From: Pegea sp. RAD2-039
Lineage: Eukaryota; Chordata; Thaliacea; Salpida; Salpidae
NCBI GenBank assembly: GCA_034620365.1
Contig: JAQGEQ010000346.1
Location: 119,461-183,460, forward strand
Direction of reading: 5' to 3'
Length of the DNA: 64,000 nt
Of the stretch, positions 11,276 through 22,599 are shown one piece after another. Made by a program: the position numbers and the translations under genes. Position 1 is the stretch's first letter. Each line of letters begins with the position of its first letter. The notes beneath the pieces are model-generated. The model saw nothing but the letters and a program-made list of their open reading frames with translations. It did no database searches and was not told the DNA's origin.

Positions 11276-13640
11276 AAAAAAATTTTTAAAGTCTCATAAT
11301 TATTACAAATGTTTTCGTTTATCCCGAATAAAAGTTTGACATTACATTTAATAATCAAATAAAATATTTATTATTGATTAAAACTCTTTAAGTAAGATCA
11401 GGTTTGTGATAAATAATTTCTCAACAAAGAAAACCTAATTGCTAAAGTGATAAGTTCTGTTGAAGTACGTTACTATATTATGTTTAGTTTCCTATTCTTT
11501 TAATTATAGTCGCACATTTGTCAATGTTTTTTTAAAATACCAATTAAGTTCTTTGTAAAACTGGCAAACGAACATTAGCTTTTACCATAATAGCTTTTCT
11601 GTATATTGTTTTTAAAAGTAAAATGTCTTAAAATAAATGAGCTTCTACAAAAAACAACTGTTTTTGGGGATTGCAAGATTAGAGAAAGTTTGTGTAAGAT
11701 TATCAATAATCTAAAATTAAATTTTAGAGTTGATTTAATTAATTAAAGCGTTGTGACAGTAAAAAATTTTTTTTTCTGTTTCGACAACATTTTGTAATCA
11801 CTATCTTCGTATTTTGGAAGATAAATTAGAAACACCGATCAATATCAACTCTTGTGAACTTTTGATTAAATCAATTAACTACAAATTGGTATAATTTTAT
11901 CGTTTTTACTTCAAGCAATATTTAATTTTGGTATTTTTGGTACTAAAATGTTAAATTTCAAATTTTTTTATTATAACTTATTTGAAATTACAATAATGCA
12001 ACGGCACTGGATTAAGATAATTTTTAACGCTTCTTCTTAATGAGTTCTTGATTAGGTTCTAGCTTGAAAGGACAAGCATTATTTATCATTTCAAACAGAG
12101 TTTTGGATTTGAATTAGTTGAAACACCAAAAGATTATACAGTAAAAAAATCCTCACAGATATTGAAGTCTAACACAACTACCTCATTAGAGTCAACTAAT
12201 TGTATCTGTACAGTCTTTAAAACTATAAAATGTAGCCGAGTATCAAATAATTTAAACCTTTTAAGAGTTGGTAAGTTTGGTAGTTAGAGTTTGAAGTTAG
12301 ATGAAGATATATGTTCAATACGTCGCATTTCCCTATTATTACTAATTTACAGCTTCTCAGCTTTATCATAAACATTTTGCAACAACCTACTTCAGAAAAC
12401 ATTGCAAAAAATTGCTTAATAATTTTGCTATTTAAATATTTCTGTCAAGTTATGAATTCTGAGGATAATAGTTTGTTGCTACGAGCCATGTTAAGAGCTC
12501 CTCAATTTTCCTTCCATAAGCTTTGCTTTCTATCATGTTAAACTAAATATGTCACTGAATAAATACAAATACCACATAAACATTGTTGTGATTAATAATT
12601 TTCGATAAGCTAAGCGATATTTAATGATTCTCTATGCTCTGGTTTGCTTTAATAAAAGCTTACACGATCTATTCTAACACATCAAGACTTTAATCTGTAT
12701 TTGCTCACTGACAAATATCATATACAAACCTTAAACTAAAAATGACCTCTAAATTGAAAGAATATTTAAAAAAGTAACTTTTCTTCTAATTTGATCTTGC
12801 TTATTTATTGACTGTTTTTATATGCTTAAGTTGTTTGGCTCTTCATCATACAATTTTTATATGTCATAAACCAAAAAGCGTTTTTATTAATATCTTTTTT
12901 AGTAAAGTTTTTAGTTTAACTTAATGTCATTAAGAAGGTATTGTGAGTGAAATTCCTTATAGAGTACTTACTAGACCTACAAACGCTTTGGCAGAATATG
13001 TTCAATGAGAAGTGTTTTACCAACAAAATAGTTTTTCAAAAAGATACTGACTGATTTGAAACTTTTTCAAAAATTTAAATTAGCGGAAAGATGAGTTTAA
13101 ATTTTTTTCAATGTCTTTTAACACTTTTTAAAAAAATAACCAGCTATCTTTAAAAGTTATGCTACTTTTTCTGCAAATAAAAAACAAAAAACGATTCTTT
13201 TAAAAACAGCATTACATAGAAAGAAAAATGTTAAAACTACATGAATGGAACTAACATGGTAGAAATACAAAAACTACAACAATTATATGTAGACATATAT
13301 TTTATAATTTCAGTTTACTGAATTTGCAAGTAAGGCTAATGAAATTTGATAAGCCATCGTCAACATTTTATTGTTACAAGAAATCTTTAATACAGTTGGT
13401 AACTTTTGTAACAGCACACTCAAAAAAGATTCCAATAATTTTTAATTCAGAACTTTAAACTTTTAACCACAACTAAAAACTAAACTTTTATCTATACAAC
13501 CGTTTAACTAAATCATATTCTAACTAATAATTTAGATTATCAGAATAGTATTTTTTATTAAAGATTGTTATGCAATTCTGTATGAATTTGGTTGCAGTTA
13601 AAGGTGACAGTTATTAAACCTGATGTTTTATTTTGTTTAA
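11276..13640. other. A/T-rich spacer, no gene seen
   Basis: Duplicated at 46376-48760 with small indels. One is about 110 bases present here (about 12360-12470) and missing in unit 3; another is about 195 bases present only in unit 3 (47583-47780). A block near 11720-11960 also resembles 15380-15640, 29560-29800 and 46820-47040, so this spacer contains an older dispersed repeat. No supported exon was found. Confidence 0.58.
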
Positions 13641-13815
13641 ACTCATAGTGTAACCAGATCTACATATTTAAATGGTGGTTGGTTGTGCAATGTCTAATAA
13701 AAACGAAGAAGCTCAGAGTTACTGCGAAAAAAGTAGATGAAATCTGTGAGAAGAATAAGTTATACGAGAGGTGGACAGATAATAGGACAAATAGAGATGT
13801 CCAATGAAATATGGA
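13641..13815 (+). repeat. Dispersed 150-bp module, copy 1
   Basis: Contains CTACATATTTAAATGGTGG followed by TTGGTTGTGCAATGTCT and an AAACTCAGAG-like stretch. It recurs at 16290-16440, 36800-36950 and 48766-48905. In the 16 and 36 kb copies it opens a 65-residue frame with QLDE and ERW; here the frame is broken. In the 16/36 kb copies the module lies upstream of a retroelement, which suggests a 5'-region sequence of that element, but this is inference. Confidence 0.6.
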
Positions 13816-13867
13816 CAATTAGTCGAATAGAGGAGAAGCATTAGAATATGTGGACAGCTCATATAGA

Positions 13868-13955
13868 TATTTGGACAGGTAGTAGGACATGTTACAGGTA
13901 GTAGGACATGTCAGAGGTAGTAGGGACATGTTATAAGTAGTAGGATAACTATGTT
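13868..13955 (+). repeat. Minisatellite, about 20-bp unit (GTAGTAGGACATGTTA)
   Basis: Four to five head-to-tail imperfect copies of a unit with core GTAGTAGGACATGTTA. The unit 3 copy (about 48975-49060) has a slightly different copy number and register, as expected for replication slippage. Confidence 0.8.
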
Positions 13956-14480
13956 TTTATAATAAAGTAGCTATATTATAGCCTTAGTGACGTCATCACC
14001 TGCCAGCAGCCGCTTGATTCTGGTTGACAGTGATGAAACCAAATCACGCGGTCAGAGTTGACTACAAAATACTGGGAGCGACAATCTAAGGTGATCTTTG
14101 TAATGCTGATGCTGTATCGAATCAATCTTTCTGTCGTGGCAATTGTTAAACGATGACGTCATCAGACAAATTAAGTTTTTTCTCTATTCACCATCACGGC
14201 ATCTAATTGATCTTCTGATATGTTTCAGTGATTTCGTCATTAACAATGCTCGTATAACGACCTTAAGATATCGTTGGTAAACGCGATTTGAAGTATCTAT
14301 AAGGATTCATGTCAAGATAGTTACATCCGGGAAGGTAATGAAGAAGCTTACAAAAGTTCTTCTTCTAATACTGTGATGTCAACACGATCAAGTTGCGATT
14401 ACCAGCGCGGTGTTGCTTCAGTGACGTCACTATCGTAATGAAGATCACCGTCTTTCGTAAAAATCTATCCAAATCTATTG
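13956..14480. other. GC-richer patch with TGACGTCA palindromes
   Basis: Base composition is visibly less A/T-rich than the surroundings. The 8-base palindrome TGACGTCA occurs at about 13988, 14153 and 14422. Neither strand gives a long open frame. The first 40 bases are shared with unit 3 (49090-49130), and the rest is present only here. It may be exonic or promoter DNA of an unrecognised gene. Confidence 0.4.
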
Positions 14481-15790
14481 AAGATTCAAATTAGATTTCT
14501 GGATTTATTTCAAACTCACTTAACTTCAGTTGAAAATTTCATTTGCTAAGTCTTAGTAGCAGCAGAGCAAATATTAGTTTTCTATTTTTATCAAGAATCC
14601 ACAAAAAAATACTTAAAAATGAGATTAGTTACAAAAAAATGTTGTAAAAAAGTTGTAAAAAAGTCTACCAAATATTCCAATGTTAACAATAAAAATTGAA
14701 ATCTCCTGTATAAAACGTCTTCTTTATTTTATGTTTAGTTTTGTTTTTAAGCTTAATTGAGTCTTAACTTTTATTTTTCTACAATAATAACATTCGGCAT
14801 CAAAATACATTTCTGGTATTATTTGCAGTTTTAGCTGCATATTTACAAAAATGATTTTTAGATGTTCTTTTCTACATTTTAATTAATGGATCTATTTTTC
14901 AATTATTTCAGCAAACATACTGAATTTTGTTATTAAATGATCTACGCTTTTAGTTTATTTTTCATCTACTTTCATCTATTGACAAATATTCGATTAGGAA
15001 TAAAATATATTTATTACTACTTTATTTGTTACTAAGCTGTTGGTATTATCTGCTACCAAAATTTTGAACCAGCAGAGGTTTCTTTCAACAACTTCCATTT
15101 TTACTTAAAAAAGATTAATACCTTTTGTAACAAACTGTAACAAAAACTTTGCATTTCTGCGTTTTTTGGAAAGTTATTAACTATAAATAATAATATATAT
15201 TATTTGAGAATAATTGGTTTAATCTATGAAAATCAATATAATTGGTGATATATATATATTAGTCAATAGTCAATTCTTTATCAACATCTGGAGATTACTA
15301 TTAGTAGTACTACATGTTCTGGGGAATTACATAAAATTACAGGAATTTTGACCTGAATTTTTTTAAATATTTATTAAAATCATTTTAGAGTTGATTTATT
15401 TAATTAAAGCTACTGTTGGCGTTGTGACAGCAAAACTATATTTTTTGTGTTTCGAGAACATGTCATAATCAATATCTTTGTAACTTGGAAGATAAGTTAG
15501 AAACAGTTATCTGTATTAATTAATGTAAACTTTTGATTAAAGTACTTAGCTACAAATTTGATTCTTTTTACCTTTTTTATTTTTAGCAAAATTTAATTTT
15601 GGTGTTCCAAACTAAACTTTTTAATAAATATTCATTTCAATTAAAACAAAGTTTTATTTTTTTCACAAGTTTTCAAAAGTAGCAACAAATGAATCAATTT
15701 AAAAAAACAAATTTCTATAAAAAATACAAAGAAAAACTTTTAGAGAATATTTAAATCAAAGAGAGAAGATATAATTGATATCGTTTGATT
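14481..15790. other. A/T-rich spacer with diverged internal repeats
   Basis: The segment 14690-15090 is similar to 45190-45510, including CTCCTGTATAAAACGTC versus CTCCTATATAAAGCGTC. The segment 15170-15790 is similar to 29390-29960 in unit 2. No coding exon is supported. The TATA-like TATAAA near 14708 is conserved in three copies but has no identified gene behind it. Confidence 0.5.
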
Positions 15791-15799
15791 TTCATAGAA

Positions 15800-15985
15800 A
15801 CATTTTAAACATCACAAAAAAAATCCAAACCTTATCTTCATCATTCGTCATGATTACGTCATTTCTGGCGTCACCATCGCAGGATGCAGCGAGCGAGTAA
15901 GGACACTTGTCGAAATATTTGAGCTGATGACGATGACAAATACCCAAGAAGTGAACTGAAGCAGTTACTGCAACATAAAAGAATA
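15800..15985 (-). other. Exon-like frame of unknown product, copy 1
   Basis: On the minus strand a TTTTATGTTGCAG acceptor is followed by a frame containing FLGICHRHQLKYFDKCPYS, then LAASCDGD and NDVIMTNDED. The unit 2 copy (29970-30182) keeps the acceptor and most residues. Cysteine, histidine and charged residues make it unlike the chance frames of this DNA. I do not recognise the family. The 3' end could be a donor at AAG|GTTTGG. Confidence 0.4.
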
Positions 15986-16059
15986 AATACTTTTCCAAGA
16001 AAGATGATTTTCCAAGATATATGATCTGTGAAGTTAATCGTGTAGCTTAATTTGCATAT

Positions 16060-18725
16060 CTACATTTCCTCTACATCAGTTCCTATATAAGTCCCCTATT
16101 GGTTCAATGAATACAAGACGAAACAGCTGTGGAGTGTCAACATTGAGCCATTACAGACCAGGTGGCTAATTTAGCGTAGATAGATATCACCTGATGAAGT
16201 CAGCACCCACAGTTCGTCTTTGCACGATGATATGCAAATGGGGCGGCGAGAATAGACAGGGACATAATACAGGGCCAGCTTGTTGCATCACCTCTACATA
16301 TTTAAATGGTGGTTGGTTGTGCAGTGTCTGATAATGACGAAGAAACTCAGAGTTGCTGCTACACAGCTAGATGAATTCTGTGAGAAGCAGAAGTTATTTG
16401 AGAGGTGGACAAATAGTAGGACAAATAGAGATGTCAAAATAAATATGGCTGTAGTTGGACATGTGCACAGGTCATAAGATAGGACTGGTACTTGAATACT
16501 TGGACAGTTTATAACAAACCAGCTACCTAGAAAGTAGTAACCAACCAATCAGCAACCAACTAATCAGCTACCATATATTAAGCAACTAACCAATCAACAA
16601 CCAAAAAAGTAGCAACCGACCAATCAGAAACGAAATAACCAGAAAAATGTAATCACCAATTAACCAATCAGTAGCCAATAAATAAGTAACAAACCTAACA
16701 GAAAAAAACAAATCAGAAACGAACCAATGATAAACATTTTGTGGGATATTGATTTTAGTAAAATTGATTGGAATAACCCGAATTTAGCACTTATTGGAAA
16801 ATCGTTAACTTGGATAGAGATAATACTATTTTAGCCTTTCAATGACATGTCCTTGTAAGCTTCCTCAATGCCAATAATCTATCCCAGATGATAACTTTTC
16901 CGACCCAAGTTAGTGGTTATACTTTGGATCTTCTTATCACATCAAAACCCGAGAATATTATCTACGTTGATCAAAAAGAACCTTTTGCTTTGACATGCAA
17001 TCACAACATGATTGAATTTAAACTCCACCAAACTTTTTTTATGAACATTAAAGCTTCAAGCAAAAGAAATTTTTACTATGGAAATTATACTGGCATTAAC
17101 AAGTTTCTATCAGAAGTTGACTGGATATCTGTTTTCAACTCTTCCGAAGACATCAATACTATTTACTCAAGATTTACTAACATCGTTAAGGAGCCGTCGA
17201 AAAGTTCATACCTTTTTATAGAATCAACGAAAAACCACATTTGCCCAAAAATTTAAGGAGTTTGCAACATTTAAAAACCCTCCTATACAAACAAACTAAA
17301 ACAGACCCTTCCATCAAACTCCGCACAAAGATCTTTGTCTAGTTTACTTGATAACAGCGACCAGCTTGTGATGGAACTAGAAAAAAACTGAGTTGCTAAA
17401 CAATCAATTTAATAGCGTTTTTCTAACCGATGATGGCAATACTCCTTCTCTCTCCTACTCCGACAATCTCACAAATGTTTCTGAGATGGTAGATCTTCAC
17501 ATAACAGTCAATATGGTATCTAAGGCTATTTCTTCTTTAAACTCATCAGTTTCCAACACCCCTGATCAGATCCCAGCTTTGTTTTTAAGAAAAACTACTT
17601 CCCTTTTATCATTACTTTTATCAATTTTCTTTAACATCACTCTGAGGCGAGAAAGGGTTCCACAAATTTGAAAGAAAGATCTTATTACTCCAATTCATAA
17701 AAAGGGTCCCAGAAACACTGCACTTAACTACAGACCAGTATTGCTGACTTCATTTATCTGCAGAACTCAAAAGTATATCATTCACAATCATATGACCATC
17801 ATTTGATGGAGCACCGGCTAATATCTGATGTCCAGCATGGGCTTGTGAAACGGAGATCTTCCCTGACTCGGCATCTCACTTTTCTTAATGAGCTTACAGC
17901 CCATTATTAAGGTAATACTCCCTGTGACATCATATACCTCGATTTTGCTAAAGCCTTAAACTATGTCCCACACACTAAGCTCGTTACTGTATTGAAAAAA
18001 TTAAAAATCAACAGCTCTTTCATACAGTGGATCGAAGATTACTTATTAGGTAGAACCAAAAAAACTCGTAGTGAAAAATCTTCATCTACTCCTAATCAAA
18101 TCACTAGTGGTGTTCCTCAGGGTTCTGTTCTGAGACCCCTTCTCAATTTAAACTTCATTAAAGAACTCATCAAAAGAGTAATAGCAGTAGATAGTGTTTG
18201 TGTATTAGGCGAAATCAAGCTATTATCTTGTAATCCTTCAAAACTTCAAACTGCACACACCGTAGAAAACTGGTCTACGAATTAGCAGCTCAGAATCCAG
18301 CCCAAGAAGTTTGAACTTATAACTTGTTCTCGTAAATCAGCTGTAAATTGCTTGAACCAATACTCTATCAACAGATTAATTATTCAACGAGTATCTTTGG
18401 TTCTAGACCTTGGCATTACTCTATCACCTGACTTTAAATGGCGCAAGTATATTTCAAAAATCTTTGGAAAATCAATCAAGCTTGTCTTCCTTATTATAAA
18501 GACCTTTAATTTTAAGGACCCATGCTTTATTAACAATCTTTTCAAATTGTACGTACGTCCAATTCTCGAATACGATATTAGTGCATGGATGCCATATCAA
18601 GTTAATGATATCAAAAAACTGAATCTGTTCAGGCCACATTTGCGAGATTGGTATACAGGAAACTTAATATCGAATATGATAGTTATAAATATCGTCGCTT
18701 ATTTTTCAGAATTCAATTTTTTTAC
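16060..18725 (+). mobile_element. Non-LTR retrotransposon remnant E4, longest copy
   Basis: This is the most complete member of the family here. In order it shows a TATA-like CCTATATAAGTCC (about 16082), the dispersed module with a 65-residue frame (16280-16477), a CCAAT-rich minisatellite, an endonuclease C-terminal part (16888-17256: VSGYTLDLLITSKPENI and CNHNMIEFKL, the position of the SDH-type catalytic His), a linker and RT N-terminus (17393-17671), NYRP and ISDVQHGLV blocks, DFAKA, the SGVPQGSV block (17992-18285) and a C-terminal extension start (18352-18660). The YADD catalytic box has been lost (VCVLGEIKLL at its place). Several stops and frameshifts are present, so it cannot be active. 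Similarity to 36510-38030 covers the first 1.5 kb only. Confidence 0.85.
16515..16740 (+). repeat. Degenerate minisatellite rich in ACCAATCAG
   Basis: A run of loosely repeated AACCAACCAATCAGCAACC-like units spans about 220 bases, repeated at 37030-37240. Each unit carries a CCAAT core. It sits between the dispersed module and the endonuclease-like frame of the retroelement, where a 5' untranslated or ORF1-like region would be expected. Confidence 0.7.
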
Positions 18726-19363
18726 TAAATTTACACTATATCTTTACTAATGTGAAGTTCTAAAGTTGCAGCTTTGGGGATTTTTAGCTTAATCTGCTCA
18801 TTGAACTCAAATATCTTTTCATTATATTTAAAAAATATCCTATCTGTTTTCTTTAAATTAATTAAATTGCAATCTTGGTAAGAAACATACTTTCTCTGAA
18901 GAGATAACTTTAGTTTTTTAATACTTTCAAAGATTATATTTTGTACTTTTTATGACAATAAAAGTGTGTAATAATATTAATAATTTTTACAAAATGTTAT
19001 TTTTATAGTTTAACTCTTCAAAAAGCCAAATAAATACTTATTTTATAAAATCATTTAACTTTGTTAATTACTAATTTTTCATCAAATGATTTTTTGTTTC
19101 TACAGATTAGTTTTATTTAAGATTTTATCTTCTTTGGAGCAAACGTTTTCATAAAAACAAAATGGGAAGAGATAAATCATTCAGATCAACTTAATGATTT
19201 CAAAAATAATAACTAAGTATAAATAATAACCAATAGAATTTTTTCATGAATAATTCTTGAAAAATATTCTATCATTAATTAGTTAAAAATAAAGACAGTT
19301 AAAAAATAATTAGAAAATAATATAGACTTAATAATATAATACAGACTTTGAACAATTCTTCAG
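18726..19363. other. A/T-rich spacer upstream of the catalase remnant
   Basis: About 640 bases with no supported gene. N-terminal catalase sequence before the PIVDK-like exon was not recognisable here. Confidence 0.55.
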
Positions 19364-21021
19364 GGTCCTCCTCCAACATTGATAACCAGTACAATTGCCC
19401 CAATTGTTGATAAATAGAATTCATTAATAGCTGGTCCTCGGGATTCGATCTTATTACAGGTATTATCTATTAAACGTTGTTCATTCATAAAAAAACATTT
19501 TTACAATCTTTATTAGTAGCTAAATAATCAAATCATTGATTTAATTTATACAGTACTAGTTTCTAGGTATTAAGTTGTGATGTTATGACATTTAAAATTA
19601 AGTTTTGTTTCCTTATCACAGAAATTATGATTCTTCTTAAAAAGTCGACTTGAGTCGATTTTAAACTAAATGAGTTCCTAACTGTTTAAATTTAAGTTTT
19701 AACTGTTGAAGATTTAATAGAAGTATCATTAAAGAAATATTTATTATAAAACCTACTATTTTTCAGCTTTGTTTATCGATATTTAACAGGACTTAACCTT
19801 TACTGACGAATGGCTCATTTCAACAATGGAATCTATTTGGGAATACCCTCATCTTTTTAATGAGAGATCCGATATTTGTAAGTAGTTTGCTTTTGTATTT
19901 AAAATGATTTACTTTGAAATCTTTTTGGTTAGTTGTCTTCATTTATTCACAACCAAAAAAGGAATCCTAAGAGTCATATAAAAGATCTGGAAATGTATTA
20001 GGATTTAATTTCACTTCACCTAGAAACTTTACATCAGGTGAAAACTTTTGCAACAAATATAAAAAGCTTGTTCAAGATCATTCTCAATTTGAATTATTAG
20101 CTGAATAAGCATTTTCAAACGAAGGTTAAGTCAACAATAAAAAACAAACAAGATTTAATTAATAAATAATTGACTTGCTCATCAGGTATCTTTTCTGTTT
20201 ACTCATCGACAAACTCCAAGAGGTTATCGCCACATGAATGGTTATGGCAGATTTTAAATGGTTAATGGGGTAGATGAAGCAGTTTACTGCAAGTTTCATT
20301 TCAAGAATTCATCATGTAAACTATATTTTTTATCATCAATTATTTCTGAGTAATATTTTGTTCCCTTTTTACAGACAGATCCAATGTCTCCATCACATCC
20401 TGAAGAAGCTGATAAGATGAGCGCCAAAAATCCAAACTTTCCGTGATTTATACAATTCGATTGCAAATGGCAAATACCCGTCGTGGAAGCTGTACATCAA
20501 AGTACTTTGCTCCCAGATCTTTTGATTTAGTTTCAAATATTTTTCTATTAAAGGTGATGACTTTTGTTGAAACTGAAAAATTCCGCTGGAATCCCTTTGA
20601 TCTTATTAAAGTAAGAGTCTTGAACTCAACTTGAGAGTATTACGATTAAATCTTACAGACTTGCCCTCAAGCGGAGTTTCATCTTTTACCTATGGGAAGA
20701 ATGATCCTAAATAAGAATCTGAAGAACTACTTTGCTGAAGTTGAACAGATCACTTTTTCTCATATGGATCCAGAAATTGAAGCAAGTCAAGATAAGATGA
20801 TACAAGTCAATTTGAACTACAAGATTTTCTTCACAAACCCTAACCTTAAAGGGTCGGATCTTTTCTTACCCGGACACTCAAAGACATCGACTGGGAAGCA
20901 ATTACATGCAACTGCCAGTGATTAGTCCATTTCAATCGAAAAGCAATGTCCAATACCATCAGGGTGATGGACCACAATGTGTCACTGATAACAGAGTATC
21001 AAAAAAAATCAGCAATAATTA
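19364..21021 (+). pseudogene. Catalase pseudogene with introns
   Basis: Catalase (heme enzyme, 2 H2O2 to O2 and water, usually peroxisomal). Exons: 19364-19459 (AGPRDSILLQ); 19790-19877 (start of the FTDEMAH block fused to WNLFGNTLIFLMRDPIF); 19933-20037 (FIHNQKRNPKSHIKD to LETLHQ); 20186-20315 (VSFLF, YRHMNGYG, DEAVYCKFHF); about 20379-20501 (DLYNSIANGKYPSWKLYIK); 20554-20610 (VMTF to NPFDLIK); 20659-20805 (GRMILNKN, NYFAEVEQI, EASQDKM); and 20852-21021 ([17 protein letters not shown], containing the heme-ligand Tyr region, then SPFQSK, QGDGPQC). Splice sites are mostly intact. Defects: a deletion removing the segment with the catalytic His between MAH and NWDLV, TAG for a Trp in exon 3, TAA after YGRF, and a frameshift before RDLYN. 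Not present in units 2 and 3. Order and motifs leave little doubt about the family. Confidence 0.93.
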
Positions 21022-22340
21022 GTAATAAAAGATTAATTGCTCAGTTTATTTCATCTAAATCTTCATTTGTTGTCGATGAAATGCTTTTGTTACTCCTTAT
21101 TCTCTTCTACTTAACCTATAAAGATGTTTTTTTGATTTTATTTTCTTCTAAATCTCTACAATTGTTGTTCGATGTATTCAATATTTTATAAAATTTTTTA
21201 AAGATGTATTTTTATTTAATCTCTATCACCTCAATTTTGTATTTTTCCGATTAGTGTTTCGAGATTAAAAATAAAATTTCGTATAAAAATAATTTCCAAC
21301 CTTTAAATAAATAATTTAAAATCTCTATATTCATTCATTAAGATACAATTTTGATCAACCTAAACAAACTTAAATAATTTTTTGTTCTTTAAACGAGTAA
21401 ATGTAAATTTCTTTTTATGCTGCTAGCTTCAGTAATAAAAAAATTATAGAGTAAAAATTTTTGTCAAAATGAATTCAAAACTTCCAACAGAAGCAGATTT
21501 CATACAAAATACTCATTTGTAGTTTACTTTATTATATTTATAATACTTTACAGACACAAGGCACTTTTAAGAAAAAAATAATCATTAGTAGATATAGTAA
21601 CTATTATACCGTTTTAGCTATTTGTTCAGTAAAATAACGAGGCAACCAAAGCTTAACTTTGATTATACTTTTTTACTTGTTTAAAGGCCTTTTTAAGTCT
21701 TACTTTTAATTAAAAATTAACAATTATTTTGTTTAATTATCTAATTTAATTATTTATCTAATTGTTATTTAACCTTATGTTTTATTTATTTTAAACTCAT
21801 AGTGTAAGCAGATATACTCGTAAAATTAAAATAACTATAACCTTTAGTTCATCATTGAAAAACATATAGACACAGAACTCTTAGTTAACGGGTTTAAGTG
21901 AAACTAATAATAGCGTAAACTTATTTTCAGTGAAATAAACCGCTGATAAATGACGAGAAACGTTGTTTTGTTTATGACTAATAACAAAAGATAAAACATT
22001 AATAAATTTATACTAATGATTAATCTTTTAACCCACCGTATTCTACGATTAATTAAAAATATCACAATTAGAGTTGGATTTTTAAAAACTTTATATTGTT
22101 TAAAATAGATTTTAGAAGTGCTTTTAACTTATCGACTAATGGAACTAAAATGTAAAATATAGTTTATAGTCATGACATTTAATTAAACAAAAAAATCAAA
22201 ATAAAATAAAATAATAACGCGTAGCACTATTTAAAATAAAAAAAAGAGCAGCTGAAACCTGATTTGAAAAGTTATACTTTTAACAAAATTGTCAACATAT
22301 AAAGTAATTTTGAAGTTTTAATTGAAATGAGGTTATGAGA
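21022..22340. other. A/T-rich spacer, no gene seen
   Basis: From about 21410 on it matches unit 2 (30870-31810). The short frames seen on the plus strand are A/T-driven and not conserved between the two units. Confidence 0.55.
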
Positions 22341-22344
22341 GGAG

Positions 22345-22599
22345 AAATAAACTCAGACAGAAGACCTACAGTCTGTTGATTTCAATCACTCAGTCACCTG
22401 GCCGTTCCACCAAATAGTGGATATAAAACGTGGTGAAGATAAGTGCACGCTGGTCTCCACTGCAATTAAAGCTTACATCTTGGTAGGAATAAATGTGGCT
22501 ATCAATTCCCTTCTATCTGATGGTTTGGGTTATGGAGCTTTGCCAAAGAAAGTAAAACAAATTTCTGATTTATATAAAATTAATAGGAATAAGACCTGA
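22345..22599 (+). other. Exon-like frame of unknown product, copy 1
   Basis: An open frame after AAACTCAG reads DLQSVDFNHSVTWPFHQIV, then CTLVSTAIKAYI, LLSDGLGYGALPKKVKQI and a stop after NRNKT. In the unit 2 copy (31838-32090) the frame is retained through many substitutions and is broken by a single TAG after GYGA. The pattern WPF...CTLV...LGYxxLPxxV faintly recalls the C-terminus of PstS-like periplasmic-binding domains found in some eukaryotic receptors, but this is a weak resemblance and I do not assign a function. It is probably the last exon of a lost gene. Confidence 0.4.

Noticed and set aside
16150-16235. CTGATGAAGTC near TTCGTC, reminiscent of a hammerhead ribozyme core
   Set aside because: The required GAAA box after stem II and a matching cleavage triplet with stems were not found. 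The 36.6 kb copy does not preserve them either.
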